Source: Pseudomonas sp. 10-1B (GTDB lineage: Bacteria; Pseudomonadota; Gammaproteobacteria; Pseudomonadales; Pseudomonadaceae). From it: DNA of 64,000 nt. The translations under genes were made by a program, and so were the position numbers. This document shows positions 57,870-64,000 of this stretch, piece after piece (within the stretch, counting starts at the first letter, position 1; every line of letters starts with the position of its first letter). The notes beneath the pieces are model-generated. The model did not search any database. It worked only from the letters and a program-made list of their open reading frames with translations, and was not told where the DNA came from. Where the stretch lies: NCBI RefSeq assembly GCF_000935045.1, contig NZ_JYKS01000004.1, positions 62,001 through 126,000 on the forward strand, given 5' to 3'.

Positions 57870-59159
57870 ATGTTCAAGCAATCCGCTCAGCACGTCGCCA
57901 GCTACTATGCCCAGACCTACCCCGCCAGCATCCCTCTGCGCCCTACCCTGCAAGGCCCCCACGACACCGATGTGCTGATCATCGGCGCCGGTTTCAGCGG
58001 CCTGCACACCGCCCTGCGCCTGACCCAGGCCGGCAAGCGCGTGACGCTGCTGGAAGCCAGCCGCGTGGCCTGGGCCGCGTCCGGTCGCAACGGTGGCCAG
58101 GCGCTACTGGGCTGGTCCTGCGATATGCCGCCGCTGGAAAAGGCCCTGGGCATCGAACGCACCCGGCGGCTGTGGGCCAGCATGTGCTGGGCCGCCGACG
58201 AAATGCGCGAACTGCCCGAGCGCCATGGCTTCGACATCGATTACCGGCTGGGCAGCCTGTGGACCGCCGTGCTGCCGCGCCGGGTGAAGATGCTCGAAGA
58301 AGCCCTGCACGACGCCGAGCACAAATGGGGCTACGACGCCCTGCGCCTGATCGGTCGCGACGAGCTGCCGCAATGGATCGACAGCCCGCGCTACCAAGCC
58401 GCGCTGTACGACGCCAAAGGTGCTCACCTCAACCCGCTGAAGCTGGCCCAGGGCCTGGCCAGCACCATCGAGGCCGCTGGCGGGCGCATCTACGAGCAGA
58501 GCCAGGTGCTCGACTACCAGCAGGCCGGCAGCGGCTACGTCGCCCGTACCGAACAAGGCGAAGTACGCTGCGACGTGTTGGTGCTGGCCTGCAACGCCTA
58601 TATCGACCGCCTCGACCGCGGCCTGGCGCGCCGCCTCCTGCCGGTTGGTTCCTACCAGGTGGCCACGGCACCGCTGGACGCCGACCTCGCCCGCTCACTG
58701 CTGCCGCGCAACAGCTGCGTGATCGACAACCAGTTCGTCCCCGACTACTTCCGCCTGACCCCGGACCACCGCCTGCTGTTCGGCGGCGGCTGCACCTACC
58801 TGGGCGGTATTCCCAAGGATGTCGCCAGCGCCACCCGCCCCTACCTGGAACGGGTGTTCCCGCAACTGGCCGGGGTGGCCATCGATTATGCCTGGGGCGG
58901 CCATATCGACTGCAGCATCCAGCGCACCCCGGACGTCGGCCGCGCGGACCAACGCTACTGGCTGCAGGGTTTCTCCGGCCACGGCGTGCTGCCGACCCTG
59001 GCAGCGGCACGGGCAGTCAGCGACGCCATCCTTGGCGATGACGACCTGCTGACGCTGTACCAAGGCATCGACAACGGCCGCTTCCCCGGCGGGGACCTAC
59101 TGGCGGCACCGCTGGAAGCCGCCGCCAAGGCCTGGTACCGGATGCGGGACCGCGTCTGA
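57870..59159 (+). CDS. FAD-dependent oxidoreductase, gamma-glutamylputrescine oxidase (PuuB)-like
   Basis: This 429-residue DAO-family flavoenzyme has the FAD Rossmann motif VLIIGAGFSGLHTALRLTQA. It also carries the family segments AWAASGRNGGQAL, YAWGGHIDCSIQRTPDVGR and YWLQGFSGHGVLPTLAAARA. PuuB oxidises gamma-glutamylputrescine. With aguA, a polyamine-binding protein and a LysR gene alongside, polyamine oxidation is a reasonable reading, although related enzymes act on amino acids or other amines. No glutamylpolyamine synthetase (PuuA) gene is adjacent. Confidence 0.85.
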   Translation: MFKQSAQHVASYYAQTYPASIPLRPTLQGPHDTDVLIIGAGFSGLHTALRLTQAGKRVTLLEASRVAWAASGRNGGQALLGWSCDMPPLEKALGIERTRRLWASMCWAADEMRELPERHGFDIDYRLGSLWTAVLPRRVKMLEEALHDAEHKWGYDALRLIGRDELPQWIDSPRYQAALYDAKGAHLNPLKLAQGLASTIEAAGGRIYEQSQVLDYQQAGSGYVARTEQGEVRCDVLVLACNAYIDRLDRGLARRLLPVGSYQVATAPLDADLARSLLPRNSCVIDNQFVPDYFRLTPDHRLLFGGGCTYLGGIPKDVASATRPYLERVFPQLAGVAIDYAWGGHIDCSIQRTPDVGRADQRYWLQGFSGHGVLPTLAAARAVSDAILGDDDLLTLYQGIDNGRFPGGDLLAAPLEAAAKAWYRMRDRV

Positions 59160-59171
59160 AGGGCATTTGTG

Positions 59172-59284
59172 TTGTCTGTGCGGGCCTCTTCGCGGGTAAA
59201 CCCGCTCCCACAGGGAACTCACAGATTTTGAATGCTGTGTGGTACCTGTGGGAGCGGGTTCACCCGCGAAGAGGCCCGCACTGG
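59172..59284. repeat. REP palindrome pair
   Basis: CTCTTCGCGGGTAAACCCGC and the reverse GAGCGGGTTCACCCGCGAAG are about 45 bases apart, downstream of the oxidoreductase gene. Confidence 0.87.
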
Positions 59285-59365
59285 CAGCACAACTTCCCGC
59301 TACTCGCCGAAATCTCTCCTAACCTCAATAGCTCCCATCGGTTCCTGCGCACAGGAGACACGACC

Positions 59366-60196
59366 ATGAGCTATGTAACCACGAAGGACGGCGTACAGAT
59401 CTTCTACAAAGACTGGGGCCCGCGCGATGCGCCCGTCATCCACTTCCACCACGGCTGGCCGCTGAGCGCCGACGACTGGGATGCGCAGATGCTGTTCTTC
59501 CTCGCCCAGGGTTACCGCGTGGTCGCCCACGACCGCCGTGGCCATGGGCGCTCCAGCCAGGTATGGGACGGCCACGACATGGACCACTACGCCGACGATG
59601 TGGCGGCCGTGGTCACCCACCTGGGCACCCAGGGTGCCGTGCATGTCGGGCACTCGACCGGCGGCGGCGAAGTGGTGCGCTACATGGCGCGTCACCCTGA
59701 AGACAAGGTGGCCAAGGCCGTGCTGATAGCTGCCGTACCACCGCTGATGGTGCAAACCCCAACCAACCCCGGCGGCCTGCCCAAGTCGGTGTTCGACGGC
59801 TTCCAGGCCCAAGTGGCCAGCAACCGTGCGCAGTTCTACCGGGATGTGCCAGCGGGGCCGTTCTATGGCTACAACCGCCCCGGTGTCGAAGCCAGTGAAG
59901 GCATCATCGGTAATTGGTGGCGCCAGGGCATGATCGGCAGCGCCAAGGCCCATTACGATGGCATCGTGGCGTTTTCCCAGACCGACTTCACCGAAGACCT
60001 GAAGGGCATCACCCAGCCAGTGCTGGTGATGCATGGCGACGACGACCAGATCGTGCCTTATGAAAACTCCGGCGTGCTGTCGGCGAAACTGCTGCCCAAC
60101 GGTACGCTGAAGACCTATAAGGGCTACCCGCATGGCATGCCGACTACCCATGCCGATGTGATCAATGCGGATTTGCTGGCGTTTATCCGCAGTTGA
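59366..60196 (+). CDS. Alpha/beta hydrolase (non-heme chloroperoxidase/arylesterase type)
   Basis: This 276-residue hydrolase starts MSYVTTKDGVQIFYKDWGPR. The nucleophile elbow is VHVGHSTGGGEVVRYMARHP (Ser near residue 98), the acid is in MHGDDDQIVPY and the His in KGYPHGMPTTHADV. FHHGWPLSADDWDAQM supplies the oxyanion hole. Members show esterase and cofactor-free perhydrolase activities, and the chloroperoxidase name reflects the latter. ACAGGAGA precedes the ATG at 59366. It is flanked by REPs on both sides and is probably monocistronic. The natural substrate is unknown. Confidence 0.92.
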   Translation: MSYVTTKDGVQIFYKDWGPRDAPVIHFHHGWPLSADDWDAQMLFFLAQGYRVVAHDRRGHGRSSQVWDGHDMDHYADDVAAVVTHLGTQGAVHVGHSTGGGEVVRYMARHPEDKVAKAVLIAAVPPLMVQTPTNPGGLPKSVFDGFQAQVASNRAQFYRDVPAGPFYGYNRPGVEASEGIIGNWWRQGMIGSAKAHYDGIVAFSQTDFTEDLKGITQPVLVMHGDDDQIVPYENSGVLSAKLLPNGTLKTYKGYPHGMPTTHADVINADLLAFIRS

Positions 60197-60206
60197 TGTG
60201 ATCGCC

Positions 60207-60314
60207 TGTACCGGCCTCTTCGCGGGCTTGCCCGCTCCCACAGGTACTGCACAGGTATTGAGATGTGCATTTAACCTGTGGGAGCGGGCGAGCCCGCGAA
60301 AGGGCCGGCACTGG
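60207..60314. repeat. REP palindrome pair
   Basis: CTCTTCGCGGGCTTGCCCGC and the reverse GAGCGGGCGAGCCCGCGAAA lie about 40 bases apart, between the hydrolase and the TSUP gene. Confidence 0.87.
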
Positions 60315-60396
60315 CAACACATTCCCCTCAGGATTACCATGTCTCCCTTCTAACGCGGCCCTTTGCCGCCCCTTGCCTCCCGCCTGCCAAAACCCC

Positions 60397-61176
60397 ATGC
60401 CCTTCGAACTCACCGTAGAACCCCTCACCCTGCTAATCCTGGCCCTGGTCGCCTTCGTCGCCGGTTTCATCGATGCCATCGCCGGCGGTGGCGGCCTGCT
60501 CACCACCCCGGCACTGCTCACCGCCGGCATGCCGCCGCACCTGGTGCTGGGCACCAACAAGCTCAGCTCCACCTTCGGCTCGGCCACGGCCGGCTTTACC
60601 TACTACAAGCGCAAGTTGTTCCACCCGGCGCAGTGGCGCCCGGCACTGTTCGCCACCCTGGTCGGGGCATTGATCGGCGCGGTAGTGGCCCACTACATGC
60701 CTGCCGAATGGCTGAACAAGATGCTGCCGGTCATCGTCTTCGCCTGTGGCGTGTACCTGCTGTTCGGCGGCACGCCCAAGGCGCCGCTGGATGCCGATGC
60801 ACCGATCAAGAAGAAATGGCAGATGCCCCAAGGCTTCACCCTGGGCTTCTACGATGGCGTGGCCGGCCCGGGCACCGGGGCGTTCTGGACCGTCAGCACG
60901 CTGCTGCTGTACCCCATCGACCTGGTCCGCGCCAGCGGTGTGGCGCGCAGCATGAACTTCGTCAGCAACATCGCGGCGCTGACGGTGTTCATCATTTCCG
61001 GGCAGGTGGACTACATCGTCGGCCTGTGCATGGGCCTGTCGGTGATGGTCGGCGCGTTCTTCGGCGCACGCACGGCGATCAGCGGTGGCAGCAAGTTCAT
61101 CCGCCCGGTGTTCATCACCGTGGTGCTGGCGCTGACCGTGCGCCTAGTGTGGCAGCACTGGTTCGGGCAAGCCTAA
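60397..61176 (+). CDS. TSUP-family (TauE/SafE, YfcA-type) transporter
   Basis: This 259-residue membrane protein has about eight helices in two related halves. The first half contains [20 protein letters not shown] and [20 protein letters not shown], and the second [20 protein letters not shown] and [17 protein letters not shown]. Family members move sulfite, sulfoacetate or other organosulfur anions, and YfcA itself has no settled substrate. The ATG at 60397 was chosen from the membrane-helix start. Its last 33 bases overlap the convergent nudC end. Confidence 0.88.
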   Translation: MPFELTVEPLTLLILALVAFVAGFIDAIAGGGGLLTTPALLTAGMPPHLVLGTNKLSSTFGSATAGFTYYKRKLFHPAQWRPALFATLVGALIGAVVAHYMPAEWLNKMLPVIVFACGVYLLFGGTPKAPLDADAPIKKKWQMPQGFTLGFYDGVAGPGTGAFWTVSTLLLYPIDLVRASGVARSMNFVSNIAALTVFIISGQVDYIVGLCMGLSVMVGAFFGARTAISGGSKFIRPVFITVVLALTVRLVWQHWFGQA

Positions 61177-61974
61177 GCGCCTGGCCACATAAAGGTCGAT
61201 CAGATAGCGGGCAATGGAGCGCCCGGCCGGCAGCGGCGGCAGGTCGTGGACGCTGAACCACTTGGCATCCTCGATCTCGTCCGGCTGCATGACGATGTCG
61301 CCCCCGGCGTACTCGGCATGGAAGCCCAGCATCATCGAGTGCGGGAACGGCCAGCACTGGCTGCCGACGTACTGGATGTTCTGCACCTCCACCGCCACTT
61401 CTTCACGCACCTCGCGCACCAGGCAGTCTTCGGCCGACTCGCCCGGCTCGGCAAAACCGGCCAGGGTGCTGTACACCCCGGTGACGAAGCGCGGCGAGCG
61501 CGCCAGCAGAATCTCGTCGCCGCGGGTCACCAGCACGATCATGCTCGGCGAGATACGCGGGTAGCTGCGCAGGTCGCACGGCTGGCAGTACATCGCCCGC
61601 TCCCAGCGAATCTGCGTCATCGCCTGGCCGCAGCTGCCGCAGAAGCGGTGCTCGCGGGCCCAGGTGCCGATCTGCGCGGCATAACCCAGCACTTTGTAGC
61701 TGTCGAAGTCGCCTTCGAGCATGAACGCACGCAGGCCGCGCCAGCTGCAGCCGGGCACGTCGCTGGAGCTGCGCAGCTCCAGCAGGAACACCGGTTGGCC
61801 ATCGAAATGGCCGATGCCGTGCTCGCACAGCACGTCGAGGTCCTGGCGCTTGAGCCAGTCACGCGGGAACAGCGCGCCGTTGGCATCCACCAGGAACCCT
61901 TCCGGGCTGCGGGCCACGGCCAGCCCCCCGGTGATCTGCGGGTCGAGTACTGCGGTAGTCCAGCGTGCTGACAT
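61144..61974 (-). CDS. nudC: NAD(+)/NADH diphosphatase, RNA decapping hydrolase NudC
   Basis: This 276-residue Nudix enzyme cleaves NADH and removes NAD caps from RNA. It carries the zinc ribbon (CGSCGQAM and CQPC) and the Nudix box ([20 protein letters not shown]). The NADH-pyrophosphatase signature normally SQPWPFPxS reads SQCWPFPHS here, a Pro-to-Cys change. The N-terminal domain is of the usual length. Its 3' end overlaps the convergent TSUP gene. A crotonase gene lies 36 bases upstream on the same strand. Confidence 0.95.
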   Translation of the reverse strand: MSARWTTAVLDPQITGGLAVARSPEGFLVDANGALFPRDWLKRQDLDVLCEHGIGHFDGQPVFLLELRSSSDVPGCSWRGLRAFMLEGDFDSYKVLGYAAQIGTWAREHRFCGSCGQAMTQIRWERAMYCQPCDLRSYPRISPSMIVLVTRGDEILLARSPRFVTGVYSTLAGFAEPGESAEDCLVREVREEVAVEVQNIQYVGSQCWPFPHSMMLGFHAEYAGGDIVMQPDEIEDAKWFSVHDLPPLPAGRSIARYLIDLYVARRLGLPEPVLPH

Positions 61975-62010
61975 GTCGGGGGTTCCTTTACTGCGCGTCC
62001 CCCGGTCTGA

Positions 62011-62832
62011 TCAGTCGGCGAACGTCGGTTTCTGTTTGCTCATGTGCGCCGCCACAGCCACGCGCAGGTCTTCGGACTGCAACATCGCGGCGTTCCAGGT
62101 GGCGATGTATTCCAGGCCATCGTCGATGCGGTGGTCGCGCATGTAGCTGAGCATTTCCTTGGTGCCGGCCACGGCGATCGGCGATTTTGCGGCAATCTCG
62201 CGGGCAATGGCAAAGACCCCGTCCAGCAGCGCGGCGTGATCAGCATAGACCCGGTTGACCAGGCCGATGCGCAGCGCCTCGTCGGCCTCGACGTTACGCC
62301 CGGTGAAGGCCAGCTCACGCATCATGCCGTCGCCGATGATACGTGGCAAACGTTGCAACGTGCCGACATCGGCAGCCATGCCCATGTCGATTTCCTTGAT
62401 CGAGAACTGCGCATCGCGGCTGCAATAGCGCATGTCGCAAGCGGAGATGAGATCGATGGCGCCACCGATGCAATAACCCTGCACCGCGGCCAGTACTGGC
62501 TTGCGGCATTGGTCCACGGCATTGAACGATGCCTGCAGGCGCAGGATGGTCTTGCGCAGGAAGCGTGCATTGCGGCCAACGTCCTTGCCCATCTGCCCGG
62601 CCAGCGAAGCCAGCATCATCAGGTCGATACCGGCGGAGAAATGCTTGCCCGCGCCGCTGATCACCACCGCGCGTACGGCATCGGTATCGTCGACCCACTG
62701 GAAGATGTCCACGATCTCTTCCCAGAAGGCCGCGTTCATCGCGTTGACCTTCTCGGGGCGGTTGATCTGAACGTGGGCGATGTTATCGGTCAGTTCGACC
62801 TTGAATGCGCTGTACTCGGTCACGGGCGGCAC
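62011..62832 (-). CDS. Crotonase, delta(3,5)-delta(2,4)-dienoyl-CoA isomerase-like
   Basis: This 273-residue enoyl-CoA hydratase/isomerase has an oxyanion-hole region GKHFSAGIDLMMLASL and the second conserved glycine region AVQGYCIGGAIDLISACDMR. IKEIDMGMAADVGTLQRLPR carries the Glu and Asp typical of dienoyl-CoA isomerases (ECH1), which help degrade fatty acids with odd-position double bonds. Members of this superfamily are hard to assign by sequence alone. It is probably co-transcribed with nudC and divergent from nhaB. Confidence 0.9.
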   Translation of the reverse strand: MPPVTEYSAFKVELTDNIAHVQINRPEKVNAMNAAFWEEIVDIFQWVDDTDAVRAVVISGAGKHFSAGIDLMMLASLAGQMGKDVGRNARFLRKTILRLQASFNAVDQCRKPVLAAVQGYCIGGAIDLISACDMRYCSRDAQFSIKEIDMGMAADVGTLQRLPRIIGDGMMRELAFTGRNVEADEALRIGLVNRVYADHAALLDGVFAIAREIAAKSPIAVAGTKEMLSYMRDHRIDDGLEYIATWNAAMLQSEDLRVAVAAHMSKQKPTFAD

Positions 62833-62973
62833 TCCTGCGGGTTAAGGGTTCATAGCGCGGATGGTAACCCAGCCCGATGACTGCACTTGTGCCAAAAACG
62901 GGACTGTACGCCTTGCCTAAGACGCGCTGATCCGGCACCGTGCGCCATCGCCGAATTATAAGGATACAAATTC

Positions 62974-64000
62974 ATGTCCCGCTCCCTGACCGGCGCCCTC
63001 GCCCATGGTTTTCTGGGCCAGTCGCCGCTTTGGTACAAGGCAGTCATCTGCCTGTTCCTAGTACTCAACCCACTGCTGCTGATGGCCGTTGGCCCGGTCG
63101 CGGCCGGCTGGGCGCTGGTGCTCGAATTCATCTTCACCCTCGGCATGGCGCTGAAATGCTACCCGCTGATGCCTGGCGGCCTGTTGCTGATCGAAGCCCT
63201 GCTGTTGCAGATGACCACGCCACAGGCACTGTACGAAGAACTGCAACACAACTTCCCGGTGATCCTGCTGCTGATGTTCATGGTCGCCGGCATCCACTTC
63301 ATGAAGGAGCTGCTGCTGTTCCTGTTCTCGCGCATCCTGCTTGGGGTGCGCTCAAAGGCGATCCTGGCGCTGCTGTTCTGCGTGCTGTCGGCGTTCCTTT
63401 CGGCGTTTCTCGATGCGCTGACCGTGACTGCCGTGATCATCAGCGCCGCGGTCGGCTTCTATGCGGTGTACCACCGCGTCGCTTCCGGGGCCAACCCGCG
63501 CGAAGACAGTGCGCTGGACAGCGACCAGCAGGTCGCCCAGCTGCACCGAGAAGACCTCGATCAGTTCCGCGCTTTCCTGCGCAGCCTGCTGATGCATGGT
63601 GCGGTGGGTACTGCCCTGGGTGGCGTGTGCACGCTGGTGGGCGAGCCGCAGAACCTGCTGATCGGCCATGAGATGGGTTGGCACTTCGCCGACTTCTTCT
63701 TCAAGGTGGCGCCGGTTTCGCTGCCTGTGCTGGGCGCTGGCCTGCTGACCTGCGTGCTGTTGGAGAAGCTGCGACTGTTCGGCTACGGCACGCTGATGCC
63801 TGAACCTGTGCGCCAGGTGCTAGCCGCGCACGCCGCCGAAGACAATGCCACGCGCACCCAGGCCCAACGTGTCGCGCTGTGGGTGCAGGGGTTCGCGGCG
63901 TTGCTCCTGATCGTCTGCCTGGGGTTGCACGTTGCCGAGGTCGGCCTGATCGGCCTGATGGTGATCGTGCTGATCACGGCGTTTACCGGCATCACCGACG
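62974..64000 (+). CDS. nhaB: Na+/H+ antiporter NhaB, 3' end off the window
   Basis: The first 342 codons are present and the frame is open to the last base. The product starts MSRSLTGALAHGFLGQSPLW, is strongly hydrophobic and shows LSAFLDALTVTAVIISAAVG and GGVCTLVGEPQNLLIGHEMG, typical of NhaB. NhaB exchanges sodium for protons in pH and salt homeostasis. AAGGA lies 9 bases before the ATG. A 243-codon frame at 62940 is only a shadow of this gene. Confidence 0.95.
   Translation, partial: MSRSLTGALAHGFLGQSPLWYKAVICLFLVLNPLLLMAVGPVAAGWALVLEFIFTLGMALKCYPLMPGGLLLIEALLLQMTTPQALYEELQHNFPVILLLMFMVAGIHFMKELLLFLFSRILLGVRSKAILALLFCVLSAFLSAFLDALTVTAVIISAAVGFYAVYHRVASGANPREDSALDSDQQVAQLHREDLDQFRAFLRSLLMHGAVGTALGGVCTLVGEPQNLLIGHEMGWHFADFFFKVAPVSLPVLGAGLLTCVLLEKLRLFGYGTLMPEPVRQVLAAHAAEDNATRTQAQRVALWVQGFAALLLIVCLGLHVAEVGLIGLMVIVLITAFTGITD

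Noticed and set aside
62940..63671. A 243-codon plus-strand frame at the start of nhaB
   Set aside because: It is in the wrong frame relative to the NhaB coding sequence starting at 62974, and its product is Arg/Pro/Ala-rich without membrane helices.

Overview
The window looks like chromosome of a Pseudomonas putida-group bacterium. The evidence is the gene order tRNA-Ser / yccA / tusDCB-tusE / ybiB / cysG-serS-crcB-rarA-lolA-ftsK / aat-bpt-infA / clpA-clpS / cspD / icd-idh / nudJ-mnmA-hflD-purB, the high-GC codon use, and about a dozen copies of the P. putida-type REP palindrome (cores such as GCGGGCAAGCCCGCTCC) between genes. The identification comes from recognising families and gene order, not from a database search.

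The left third (1 to about 22.3 kb) is accessory and patchy in base composition. It starts with the 3' part of a PrpR-like sigma-54 activator. A TonB siderophore receptor follows, with a Fur box but broken by one extra G. Next come a umuC/rulB 3' remnant, a small gene, and three nutrient-acquisition modules, each with its own LysR regulator. Module A (4.1-9.9 kb) is an OprD porin, LysR, a YfcC-type permease and a CocE/NonD hydrolase. Module B (10.4-13.1 kb) is AT-rich and has a LysR, a VOC protein and a frameshifted DAACS symporter; an IS630 remnant lies beside it. Module C (13.6-18.7 kb) is an OprD porin, an exported lyase of the fumarase/argininosuccinate lyase superfamily, a divergent DAACS transporter with an altered core motif, and a LysR. 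After module C come about 0.5 kb of apparent noncoding DNA, a lone 516-residue coiled-coil membrane protein of unknown function, and a frameshifted tyrosine recombinase that points at the 3' end of tRNA-Ser(UGA). This is the usual layout of an island integrated into a tRNA gene.

The right two thirds (22.3-64 kb) are core genome. It encodes a nucleobase permease, the sulfur relay for tRNA 2-thiouridine (TusDCB, TusE, with MnmA further on), siroheme synthesis, seryl-tRNA synthetase, fluoride export, RarA, LolA and FtsK. It also holds a compact N-degron locus (Aat, Bpt, ClpA, ClpS), both isocitrate dehydrogenases in divergent orientation, adenylosuccinate lyase, the ribosomal oxygenase RoxA and a topoisomerase III. 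A small polyamine/agmatine cluster follows, then NudC, a dienoyl-CoA isomerase-like crotonase and the 5' part of nhaB. The 3' end of the glutathionyl-hydroquinone reductase gene and its downstream REP are present in nearly three tandem copies with a 200-bp period.

At three loci on the left side, single-base indels in or near homopolymers break otherwise full-length genes. They may be real decay or consensus errors, and read-level checking would decide.
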